Translations under genes and position numbers: made by a program
Assembly (NCBI GenBank): GCA_964486555.1
Contig: CAZANP010000001.1
Span: forward strand, 8,515 to 72,514
Reading direction: 5' to 3'
DNA: 64,000 bases
DNA from: 4484-232 sp964486555
GTDB taxonomy: Bacteria; Thermotogota; Thermotogae; Thermotogales; Thermotogaceae
Shown here: positions 20,836 to 27,621 of the stretch, in pieces
Position numbering within the stretch: position 1 is the first letter of the stretch
Layout of the letters: the number at the start of each line of letters is the position of its first letter
Notes under the pieces: model-generated
What the model was told of the DNA's origin: nothing
Seen by the model: only the letters and a program-made list of their open reading frames with translations
Database searches by the model: none

Positions 20836-21796
20836 TCTCTATTCCCCTTTCGATTCTCTCAACAAGTTTCATCTCAACACCGTCTTTAGCAACCTTCAAA
20901 GCGTTCCTTATGGCCAGAGCATCCGATGAACCGTGGGCTTTTACCACGACTCCGTTAACACCGAGTATGAAAGCGCCACCGTAAGTTCTCGGATCCAAAA
21001 GCCTTTTCAGGTCTTTGAAAGCACCTTTTAAAAACAAAGCACCGATGTAAGCGAAAAATCCCCTTCTCTTTATAGATTTTTTTATAACATCCGATATCAG
21101 TTTCGCCGTTCCTTCCATCGTTTTCAGAGCGACGTTTCCTGAAAAACCATCCGTCACAACTATATCCACCGTTCCTGCATTTATATCCCTTCCCTCAACG
21201 TTTCCAACGAATTTGTCTTTCAACTTTTCCTTCAACAATTTATAAGCTTCCCTTATCTCCTCGTCCCCTTTTGTCTCTTCCTCTCCAACGTTTAAAAGGC
21301 CAACCTTGGGATCCTCTTTCCCCAGGATTCTGGCGTACGCCATTCCCATGATGGCAAATTCCAGATAGTGTTTCGGCCTTATTCGTAGATTCGCTCCACC
21401 ATCTATCAAAATAGTGAACCCCTTGAGAGAAGGAACAGGTATGGCAAGGGAAGGTCTTTCGATATTCTTCACCCTTCCAACAATGGTTGTAGCTCCCAAA
21501 AAGAGAGGGCCCGTGGCTCCCGCACTGACGAATGCATCAACTTCTCCTTCTTTCAAAAGTTTTAAACCTATATGCATGGAGGAATCCTTTTTTCTCAGTA
21601 TGTCCATGGGGGAAGCATCCATTGGTATGAAATCTGAAGAATCAACCACTTCAAATCTTTCCTTTAACTCCTCATCTAAAAAATTTTTCGGTCCCACGAG
21701 AACGATTTTTTCTACATGCTCACTAGCAAAAAGAGCGCCCCTCAGTATTTCATCGGGCGCTCTATCACCACCCATGACATCCAAGGCTATCTTCAC
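20807..21796 (-). CDS. plsX: Phosphate acyltransferase PlsX
   Basis: A 329-residue enzyme that turns acyl-ACP into acyl-phosphate for phospholipid synthesis (with PlsY). Family landmarks are the start KIALDVMGGDRAPDEIL, the segment DAFVSAGATGPLFLGA, GGANLRIRPKHYLEFA, VTDGFSGNVALKTMEGTAK and the glycine-rich GGAFILGVNGVVVKAHG. The start is GTG 21796, five bases after rpmF. The rpmF-plsX pairing is widespread in bacteria and supports both calls. Confidence 0.96.
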   Translation of the reverse strand: MKIALDVMGGDRAPDEILRGALFASEHVEKIVLVGPKNFLDEELKERFEVVDSSDFIPMDASPMDILRKKDSSMHIGLKLLKEGEVDAFVSAGATGPLFLGATTIVGRVKNIERPSLAIPVPSLKGFTILIDGGANLRIRPKHYLEFAIMGMAYARILGKEDPKVGLLNVGEEETKGDEEIREAYKLLKEKLKDKFVGNVEGRDINAGTVDIVVTDGFSGNVALKTMEGTAKLISDVIKKSIKRRGFFAYIGALFLKGAFKDLKRLLDPRTYGGAFILGVNGVVVKAHGSSDALAIRNALKVAKDGVEMKLVERIERGIENVWNSGNGG

Positions 21797-21801
21797 CTAT
21801 A

Positions 21802-21984
21802 TCACTCCGCTATTTCAAGTACCTGTTTTCCTTTGTAGTAACCGCAATGGAGGCATACTCTATGAGGTAGCTTGGGAGATCCACAGTTCGGGCATATTTC
21901 CAGTGGAACCCCAACTGCTCTGTATATTTTCGCTCTTTTATGGTGTGTCCTCGATCTGGATCTCTTTTGCTTAGGTACAGCCAC
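21802..21984 (-). CDS. rpmF: 50S ribosomal protein bL32
   Basis: A 60-residue zinc-ribbon ribosomal protein. The N-terminus MAVPKQKRSRSRTHHKR is basic and family-typical. Zinc ligands Cys31, Cys34, Cys44 and Cys47 are all present (CPNC and CLHC), so this is the zinc-binding form. The start is GTG 21984 after GAGGAGGGA. It lies between yceD and plsX, as in many genomes. Confidence 0.97.
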   Translation of the reverse strand: MAVPKQKRSRSRTHHKRAKIYRAVGVPLEICPNCGSPKLPHRVCLHCGYYKGKQVLEIAE

Positions 21985-21986
21985 TT

Positions 21987-22538
21987 TTATCCCTCCTCTT
22001 CGTTCTTTTTCAAATTCATGAGAACAGAAAATCTTGGGTCGATATCCGATTCCTGGGAAATTTTATCACAAACATGATCAGGATGCTCGTTCAAATCTAC
22101 ACCGCAGTAAGGACAAAGTCCTTTGCAATCTGGTTTACAGAGAACTTTCTGAGGAATTTCCACAACTATAGCTTCTATAATTCTCTCGCTCAGATCTACA
22201 ATGTTTCCGGTGTAATAAATCACATTTTTCAGCGTTTCGAGCCTTTCCTCTCTTTTGAAACTAGCAAGGCTTTTGGGTAAGTAAAGTGCTTCCACAACAC
22301 CGTTTATTTCCAATCTTACTGGTTTCAAGCATCGTGTACATGGATGCTCCAAAGCCGTTCTGACAAAACCACCAACTGTGAATCCTTCCTTTGTCTTGGC
22401 GACAACTATCTTGACTTTCACAGGTTCTAAAATCTTGCATCTTCCAACTTCCAAATCCAGATATTCCAGTTCGAAGATTCCTTCAAGAAATACCCTCTTC
22501 TTTTTTTCGAGGATTCCAAGATCTATTTTCCATTCCAT
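21987..22538 (-). CDS. yceD: YceD/DUF177 family protein
   Basis: A 183-residue protein of the DUF177 group, associated with 23S rRNA and large-subunit biogenesis. It has the family's cysteine clusters: HPCTRCLKPV in the middle and CKPDCKGLCPYCGVDLNEHPDH near the end, which look like a metal site. The tail DPRFSVLMNLKKNEE is characteristic. Its place directly before rpmF, two bases apart, is the standard arrangement. A possible minus-strand -10 box (TATAAT) lies at 22583-22588, within the origin region upstream. Confidence 0.9.
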   Translation of the reverse strand: MEWKIDLGILEKKKRVFLEGIFELEYLDLEVGRCKILEPVKVKIVVAKTKEGFTVGGFVRTALEHPCTRCLKPVRLEINGVVEALYLPKSLASFKREERLETLKNVIYYTGNIVDLSERIIEAIVVEIPQKVLCKPDCKGLCPYCGVDLNEHPDHVCDKISQESDIDPRFSVLMNLKKNEEEG

Positions 22539-22603
22539 AATAATTCACCTTCTTCCTAAATAATTAATTATATAGTAGTAGTATTATATACCCTCTCTAA
22601 AAT

Positions 22604-22671
22604 GGTAAGTTTTGTAACATAAACTCTGAAACCCTCATCGGATCCGTCTTTCGAATGTTACAAAACTTACC
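22604..22671. repeat. Perfect 17-base inverted repeat inside the origin region
   Basis: GGTAAGTTTTGTAACAT (22604-22620) is the exact reverse complement of 22655-22671, with a 34-base spacer. The right arm overlaps the near-consensus DnaA box at 22663-22674 and the left arm contains a weaker box, so DnaA sites face each other. It could fold as a cruciform or serve as a paired binding site. Confidence 0.85.
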
Positions 22672-22999
22672 ACCTGGGTGGTAGGTTTCTGGTAACTTGT
22701 GGTAGATAACTCCTGAAACTTCCTTCTATAGGGCATTCCAGAGATTAAATTTTTCATTTTCCTCTTTACAAAAGAATTTGAGAAAAAATGTTTTCTGAAT
22801 ATAAATAAGTTTTTATTTTTTCAAAGCATCTCTAGAAAAGGATTAAGAAAAACTTACCACCTGAGAATACTGTAATGATGCCATATTTAGTCTTATGAAA
22901 CATGAAAGTGGTAACTTTTGTTTAATCTAAAAAAGTTTTTATACTATATGTAGTATCTGCAAGTAAAAAAATCCTATTTGTTGAAAAGAAATTTACCAG

Positions 23000-23022
23000 T
23001 TATCTACCACTTATCTACCACT
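23000..23022 (+). repeat. Tandem 11-base repeats resembling DnaA boxes
   Basis: TTATCTACCAC occurs twice in direct succession (23000-23010, 23011-23021). Each copy keeps the CTACCAC core of the DnaA 12-mer. A further related site AAACTTACCATG follows at 23032-23043. They form the right-hand box cluster of the origin region and share one orientation, opposite to the exact box. Confidence 0.75.
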
Positions 23023-23089
23023 TAGCATGAGAAACTTACCATGTGAAATTGTGAAATCCCAAATTTTGAGAATTTTTGCCAAAATCGCG

Positions 23090-24028
23090 TCATTTAATCT
23101 TGATTCTTATCCTACTAACGTCACTTTCTATCTTCAAATCCACTTTGAAACTAGCCGTGTCCCAGTTCTTCGTATAGTACACTCCTTCCCTGCTTTCAAA
23201 TCCTTTCATCTCTTTCCAGCCGACAGAATCCGACACGACCGCTCTGACTCCAACATCATTTGGAATTTCCAATTCTATATTTGAAACGTCTGATCCTATA
23301 ACAACCGTTGAATTGTACCTCGGAAGCCTTATCTTCAAATCGGTAACATCTCCTTCCAAAAATAGCGAGGATATCTTGAGCTTTTCAAGATCCATTTTAA
23401 TACTCGAAACGTCCATGGAAACATCGAAAGAGATCTCCACACTCTCATTCAACGATAAATCCACTTCATTTTTGGATATGAAGGGTATACCTTCTAATCT
23501 CATAACTAGATTTCCCGTGTCTTCCTGCCTGTCGAAGTAAACATGAGGATTTCCCGTGTAGACCACTCTGTAGAGTTTATCGGGACAGCTCTTTACCCTT
23601 AAAATAACGTTTTCTCCTTCTACAGTAACATTAAGTCTCTTAATGTCATCTAGACTTTCTTCAATGGTTTTTCTAGTACCTCCTCCGAAAAAAGGACCAC
23701 CTGCGATCCATCTAACCCAAGGTCTCCTTCCAAAACCTAGAGCGAACAATCCGAGCTCTATGAAACCTGTTCCTATGATTATAGCTATGGTTTCCCAAAA
23801 TCCAAGGGAATAGTAACCAAGCCCCACTGTTACCAGAATCACTGAAAGAACCAAAGAAACCAACCCACGTGGGAAACCTTTTCTGAAAAGGGCAGATAAA
23901 CCGGTGTATGCGAAAACTATGGCGAAAACCCATGCAAAGAACCTACCAACACTCATTTCGAGTACCCCAAGAAGTGATAACACGATCACAGCTCCTAGAA
24001 ATATTAGGAAAAGACCAAATATCCTCAT
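23090..24028 (-). CDS. LiaF-like membrane protein with C-terminal beta-rich domain
   Basis: A 312-residue protein. Four hydrophobic segments fill residues 1-100 (for example IFGLFLIFLGAVIVLSLLG and ISLVLSVILVTVGLGYYSLGF). The rest is a beta-rich domain with short repeated strands, many ending in charged pairs, as in LiaF/DUF4097 'toast-rack' folds (NVTVEGENVILRVKSCPD, SSIKMDLEKLKISSLFLEGDV). Proteins of this build sense envelope stress or anchor partner proteins. It is the last gene of a four-gene minus-strand operon and borders the origin region. Confidence 0.65.
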   Translation of the reverse strand: MRIFGLFLIFLGAVIVLSLLGVLEMSVGRFFAWVFAIVFAYTGLSALFRKGFPRGLVSLVLSVILVTVGLGYYSLGFWETIAIIIGTGFIELGLFALGFGRRPWVRWIAGGPFFGGGTRKTIEESLDDIKRLNVTVEGENVILRVKSCPDKLYRVVYTGNPHVYFDRQEDTGNLVMRLEGIPFISKNEVDLSLNESVEISFDVSMDVSSIKMDLEKLKISSLFLEGDVTDLKIRLPRYNSTVVIGSDVSNIELEIPNDVGVRAVVSDSVGWKEMKGFESREGVYYTKNWDTASFKVDLKIESDVSRIRIKIK

Positions 24029-24044
24029 TCAACGATCCCTCCTT

Positions 24045-24836
24045 CTAAAACCTCAATTCTTTTATCAAACGTTCTGCTTCTTCCTTTGATATCTTTCCTT
24101 CATAGAGCATCCTCAATATCCTTTTCACATACTCATTCTCGCTTGTTTCACTTCTCAATGAAAGGTCACCGGAGGCACTTTTAACAGATATCCTTAACTT
24201 TCCTTCACCAAACACATATTCTTTTCCCTCGAGTATGTAAGGAAGGCTCGTTACTATATCTCCTCTCATAGTTCTGGGTAGAATCCGCGCGTTGGGATAT
24301 CCAGGAAAGATTAGTTCTATATCCCCACTGGTTGTGGTTATATCCCATTCTCTACCAAAAGAATGTTTTATTTTAACGTCTCCACTGACGGAAGACAGAA
24401 CGATCTTATCTATTTCGGAGGAATTTATCCTTATATCACCACTCAACGTTCTGAAAAAAGCTTCTCTTGAAGAAATCTTATCTATTTCTATGCCACCGGA
24501 CACACTGACCGATTTGATGTTTTTAAGACTGAGACCTTCACAAGTAGTATCTCCTGATACAGTGTTTATCTCCAAGAACAAGATACTAGAGGGTATTTCA
24601 ACTTCAAGGAGTCCTTCTTCACTTTCTTCAACTGATACGTTAAATACGTTAAAAAAAGGTAGCTCCGTTTTGGAAGATTTCACAATGATTCTTATTTCCT
24701 CTCCCTTCAGTTTTATCTCGGGTTTCCTAGGTGACTTTATCACCATCCTTCTATCTGATCTTTTAATTTTGATATCCCAAGAAACGCTTTCCAGTACAGC
24801 TTTCTTGGCTCCTTTTGTATCAACCTCTTCTATCAC
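24045..24836 (-). CDS. DUF4097-type beta-strand repeat protein with SHOCT-like tail
   Basis: A 263-residue protein without a signal peptide or membrane helix, so cytoplasmic. The main body is a series of short beta strands with recurring VSGD/LSGDI/TSGDI turns (INTVSGDT, FRTLSGDIRI, LSSVSGDVKI, ITTTSGDIEL, VKSASGDLSL), the mark of DUF4097. The last 30 residues, with EYVKRILRMLYEGKISKEEAERLIKEL, form a helical hairpin like SHOCT or the end of the DUF2089 protein encoded upstream. It lies 13 bases after the small membrane-protein gene. Function unknown. Confidence 0.75.
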   Translation of the reverse strand: MIEEVDTKGAKKAVLESVSWDIKIKRSDRRMVIKSPRKPEIKLKGEEIRIIVKSSKTELPFFNVFNVSVEESEEGLLEVEIPSSILFLEINTVSGDTTCEGLSLKNIKSVSVSGGIEIDKISSREAFFRTLSGDIRINSSEIDKIVLSSVSGDVKIKHSFGREWDITTTSGDIELIFPGYPNARILPRTMRGDIVTSLPYILEGKEYVFGEGKLRISVKSASGDLSLRSETSENEYVKRILRMLYEGKISKEEAERLIKELRF

Positions 24837-24849
24837 GATTTTCCCCCTT

Positions 24850-25065
24850 TCATAAATCGGTGAAGAAAAGAATTATGAAGGCTATTATAGCGGATCCTAC
24901 GGTGAAAAACAGTAGAGGAAAGAATTTTCCCAGAACAACTAAAAAGGTGAAAACTCCCAGAGATATCGCGTAGATGAAGTTCAAAACCTTTATTCTCATA
25001 GGTATGATCTTCACACCTATATACAGCATCAGAAGTGCTTCGATCAATGCTATAACCCACGTCAC
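24850..25065 (-). CDS. Small two-to-three-helix membrane protein
   Basis: A 71-residue, very hydrophobic protein with a short basic loop (KIIPMRIKVLN) after the first helix and two further hydrophobic stretches. The start is GTG 25065, overlapping the stop of the DUF2089 gene by four bases (GTGA) and preceded by GGAGG, so translation is coupled. I do not recognise a family. The neighbours suggest a part in membrane-stress sensing. Confidence 0.7.
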   Translation of the reverse strand: MTWVIALIEALLMLYIGVKIIPMRIKVLNFIYAISLGVFTFLVVLGKFFPLLFFTVGSAIIAFIILFFTDL

Positions 25066-25433
25066 CCTTTCAGCCTCCTGATTTCCTCTATAGCTTTTTC
25101 AACAGATATCTCTCCTTTATCGAGGCGATCCAATATCTCCAAGACGTCTTCTTTGGTCTCTTCCTCTTCCACCTCGTATCCTAAAGTTCTTATTATATCC
25201 TCGAGCCTTGCACGAGCCGTTGGGTAAGATATTCCAAGCTCTTTCTGAACTTCACTCAGATTCCCTCTATGTTTTATGAACACCCTTAAAAAGTTCAATT
25301 GATCAACAGACAACCTGAAGAATTCATCCAATTCAAAGTTTCCTCTGATGACAGTCCCACAGGATTTGCAGGAAAGCTCCGTTATGGTCAAAGGATTACC
25401 ACAAACAGGGCAAGTTGCTATGACTCTTGCCAT
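25062..25433 (-). CDS. DUF2089-family zinc-ribbon regulator-like protein
   Basis: A 123-residue protein. A zinc ribbon at the N-terminus (Cys8, Cys11, Cys22, Cys25) is followed by a helix-turn-helix-like segment, LRVFIKHRGNLSEVQKELGISYPTARARLEDI, which is the DUF2089 core, and a short helical C-terminus (EEVLEILDRLDKGEIS-like). The family is thought to regulate transcription. It heads the operon with the small membrane protein, DUF4097 and LiaF-like genes, which is an arrangement expected of a stress-responsive membrane module. A GAGGAGGG ribosome site precedes ATG 25433. Confidence 0.85.
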   Translation of the reverse strand: MARVIATCPVCGNPLTITELSCKSCGTVIRGNFELDEFFRLSVDQLNFLRVFIKHRGNLSEVQKELGISYPTARARLEDIIRTLGYEVEEEETKEDVLEILDRLDKGEISVEKAIEEIRRLKG

Positions 25434-25580
25434 TTCAATCCCTCCTCATCCAGGTGTTATCATATCTATATAAAAGATCCATCAGAAATACTCTCGTTCT
25501 TCAATATATTTGAACATTTATCTCAAAAAATGTCAAGTTTTAGATTAAAAAATTTTATAATACCGAAAGGAAGTGAGTTT

Positions 25581-26063
25581 ATGAGAGTAGGCGTTGGTTA
25601 CGATGCACATCCCTTGGTGAAGAACAGGAAGTTGGTAATAGGAGGAGTAACTATTCCCCATGATAAAGGACTTCTTGGGCATTCCGATGGAGATGTACTG
25701 TGCCATGCCATCATAGATGCATTACTAGGTGCTACCAATTTGGGAGATATAGGAGAATTTTTTCCAGAAGAAGACAGGTACAAAGATGCAAAGAGTATAT
25801 CACTTCTGAAAGAAGTCGTCAGTATGGTGGAAAGGTTGGGTTACAAGATAGTGAATGTGGATTCAACGGTAGTTGCCTCTTCTCCTCGTTTATCTGACTA
25901 CAGGGAGAAGATTCTTGAGAATTTGAAAGCAGTTCTCAATACTGAAAACGTTTCTGTAAAATTCAAAACAGGGAACAAGCTAGGGTTTGAAGGAAGAGGA
26001 GAAGGAATCTCTGCAATGGCAATATGTATGATAAGTGGAGGTGAAGAACGATGGAAGGCGTGA
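25581..26063 (+). CDS. ispF: 2-C-methyl-D-erythritol 2,4-cyclodiphosphate synthase
   Basis: A 160-residue enzyme of the MEP isoprenoid pathway that cyclises CDP-methylerythritol 2-phosphate. Metal ligands Asp8 and His10 (GYDAHPL) and His42 (LCHAIIDALLG) are at the positions known in other IspF proteins; GDIGEFFP and the C-terminal KFKTGNKLGFEGRGEGI are also typical. ATG 25581 with AAAGGAAGTG upstream gives the normal length, while the open frame further upstream is not IspF-like. TATAAT at 25556-25561 is a possible -10 box, which would leave a short leader. Its end overlaps the next gene by 13 bases. Confidence 0.96.
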   Translation: MRVGVGYDAHPLVKNRKLVIGGVTIPHDKGLLGHSDGDVLCHAIIDALLGATNLGDIGEFFPEEDRYKDAKSISLLKEVVSMVERLGYKIVNVDSTVVASSPRLSDYREKILENLKAVLNTENVSVKFKTGNKLGFEGRGEGISAMAICMISGGEERWKA

Positions 26064-26950
26064 TACTACCGATACCAACACCCTTCGATGAGAAGGGAAA
26101 TCTTTCTTTGGATGGTTATCAGGATTATCTGGATTTTCTCATCGAAAAAGGTGTGAATGGGTTCATGGTGGGAGGTACGAACGGAGAATTCCATGTCATG
26201 GATGTCGAGGAGAGAAAGGAGCTTCTTGAGTTCGTTGTGAGGAAATACAAAGGAAAGGTAAGAATAATAGCACACGTTGGAACAACTCACATGAAAGAAA
26301 CTTTGGAACTTCTTGAACATGCCATGTCTTTGAATGTAGATGCTGTTTCCATAGTATCGCCCTATTATTTCAAATACGATGAGGAATCCTTGGTATATTA
26401 CTTCTCAGAAGCAGCAAGATCTTTTCCTTCCGCAAAAATCTTGCTTTACAATATACCGAGCTTCTCGGGAAATGAATTGAAATTGAAAACGATACTGAAA
26501 ATCAAAGAAAGAGCAGAGAACGTGATCGGATTGAAGGATACTGACAGAAGGCCCTGGATCGTTCCCACGATCAAAAAGGAATTGGGAGAAGAGTTCTGCG
26601 TACTCGGGGGTATGGACTCTTTTGCTCTTTCCTATCTTGCAAATGGAGCGGATGGTCTTATAACGGGAACTGGGAACGTTTTTCCAGAGCTTATGGTGAG
26701 TCTCTACAAAAATTGGAGAGAAGGGAATATAGAGAAGGCGAAAGAACTTCAGATGTTGTTGATAAAAGCTATAGAAAACGTATCAGGTCGTGCAGCCTTC
26801 ATGATAACCGTTAAAGAAGCTCTCAGAATCAGAGGGTTCCACGTAGGATACCCTCGATCCCCATGGAAAAGATTGGGGAATGAAGAATTGAAGGATTTGA
26901 AAGAATTCATCGAAGGATTTTTGGGAGAATTATCCAAGGTTACAGGTTGA
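26051..26950 (+). CDS. DapA/NanA-family Schiff-base aldolase (dihydrodipicolinate synthase-like)
   Basis: A 299-residue TIM-barrel aldolase. Landmarks are the GGTNGEFHVMDVEER segment near residue 40, LLYNIPSFSGNEL near 135 (the Tyr of the family), and VIGLKDTD near 160, where the lysine forms the Schiff base. True DapA usually has GTTGE, and here GGTNGE is seen. A 2-keto-3-deoxygluconate or related sugar-acid aldolase is therefore as likely as lysine synthesis, especially with no other dap gene nearby. It overlaps ispF at its start and the convergent MobB-like gene by 11 bases at its end. Confidence 0.85.
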   Translation: MEGVILPIPTPFDEKGNLSLDGYQDYLDFLIEKGVNGFMVGGTNGEFHVMDVEERKELLEFVVRKYKGKVRIIAHVGTTHMKETLELLEHAMSLNVDAVSIVSPYYFKYDEESLVYYFSEAARSFPSAKILLYNIPSFSGNELKLKTILKIKERAENVIGLKDTDRRPWIVPTIKKELGEEFCVLGGMDSFALSYLANGADGLITGTGNVFPELMVSLYKNWREGNIEKAKELQMLLIKAIENVSGRAAFMITVKEALRIRGFHVGYPRSPWKRLGNEELKDLKEFIEGFLGELSKVTG

Positions 26951-27608
26951 ATTCTATTTCAACTTTTCCATGACCTTCGAAGCCTTTCAAATGTTTCAAC
27001 ATACCGATCAGAGAATCCCTTATCATGCCTTGTATAAAAGGCATAAGGGGTATTTCCTTTTCTCTCAGCTTCACCTTCAAAAAGCTTCTCAGGATAACAC
27101 ATTTCGAGTAACCATTCTTTCCTTCTATCTCCTCCTTGACGATATCCTTACATGTGGCTCCACACAAGCCACAATCCAAATTCGGAATGGGAGGCAGGGA
27201 AAGATTGATAACGATGTTTACGAGTTCCTCTTCATTTTCCGGATCGAAATCTTCTCCGGCAACGGCCACCGTGAGTTCGTCCATCTTTTCTTTACCACCA
27301 AAATAAACCTTTGGCATGGGGAAATCGGGATTTCCCTCGAATATCACGTATTCGGTATTCACAAAGCTCAGCACTTTCTCTATACGCCATCTTTCAGGAG
27401 AATGAAGCACCGTTTCTTTCTCTCCCAACGTTACGACCATCCTGGCTCCGGATTCTAAAAGTCTTTCACTATCCTTTCCGTGTTTGTCAAAACTCAGCTT
27501 TGCGTGTGCTAGTTTTACGACCGTTACATTCTTCAACTTTTTCACTATCTTTTCTATCGCTCTCGTTTTACCAGTCTCAGACGCTCCATAGAACGCTATG
27601 AGCTTCAT
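26940..27608 (-). CDS. MobB-like P-loop NTPase with a C-terminal four-cysteine (Fe-S-like) cluster
   Basis: A 222-residue protein. The N-terminal half looks like MobB, a GTP-binding helper of molybdenum cofactor synthesis: Walker A is GASETGKT (8-15) and FEGNPDFPMPKVYFGG resembles the MobB middle. The C-terminal half has Cys146, Cys149, Cys153 and Cys170 in the order CGLCGATC plus a later Cys, which suits a 4Fe-4S cluster. ATG 27608 is chosen because AGGAGGAG lies five bases upstream; the frame extends further but lacks a site. No cofactor genes are nearby. Confidence 0.75.
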   Translation of the reverse strand: MKLIAFYGASETGKTRAIEKIVKKLKNVTVVKLAHAKLSFDKHGKDSERLLESGARMVVTLGEKETVLHSPERWRIEKVLSFVNTEYVIFEGNPDFPMPKVYFGGKEKMDELTVAVAGEDFDPENEEELVNIVINLSLPPIPNLDCGLCGATCKDIVKEEIEGKNGYSKCVILRSFLKVKLREKEIPLMPFIQGMIRDSLIGMLKHLKGFEGHGKVEIEFNL

Positions 27609-27621
27609 ACACTCCTCCTTT

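Larger units (their letters stand above)
22560..23045. other. oriC: Probable chromosomal replication origin (oriC)
   Basis: A 551-base gap (22539-23089) without genes. It contains the exact Thermotoga DnaA 12-mer on the minus strand (GGTGGTAGGTTT, 22677-22688). Two copies with one mismatch (AAACTTACCACC) lie at 22663-22674 and 22850-22861. Weaker 8-9/12 matches lie at 22601-22612, 22698-22709, 22907-22918, 22989-23000, 23000-23011, 23011-23022 and 23032-23043. Between the two box clusters is a strongly AT-rich stretch (about 22741-22845) suited to unwinding. As I recall, the T. maritima origin also lies at about 157 kb, close to this yceD-rpmF region. Confidence 0.88.

Noticed and set aside
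21414..21974. Open frame of 186 codons on the plus strand
   Set aside because: It runs antisense through plsX and rpmF, both certain, and shows no recognisable protein features.
23000..23022. Two tandem 11-base repeats as a start of a CRISPR array
   Set aside because: Only two copies without spacers, and the repeats carry the DnaA-box core; no cas genes are present.
24292..24855. Open frame of 187 codons on the plus strand
   Set aside because: It is antisense to the DUF4097-type gene, whose repeated strands create a serine-rich shadow.
25299..25580. N-terminal extension of about 94 codons on ispF
   Set aside because: It is antisense to the DUF2089 gene, lacks IspF similarity, and ATG 25581 with a ribosome site gives the normal length.
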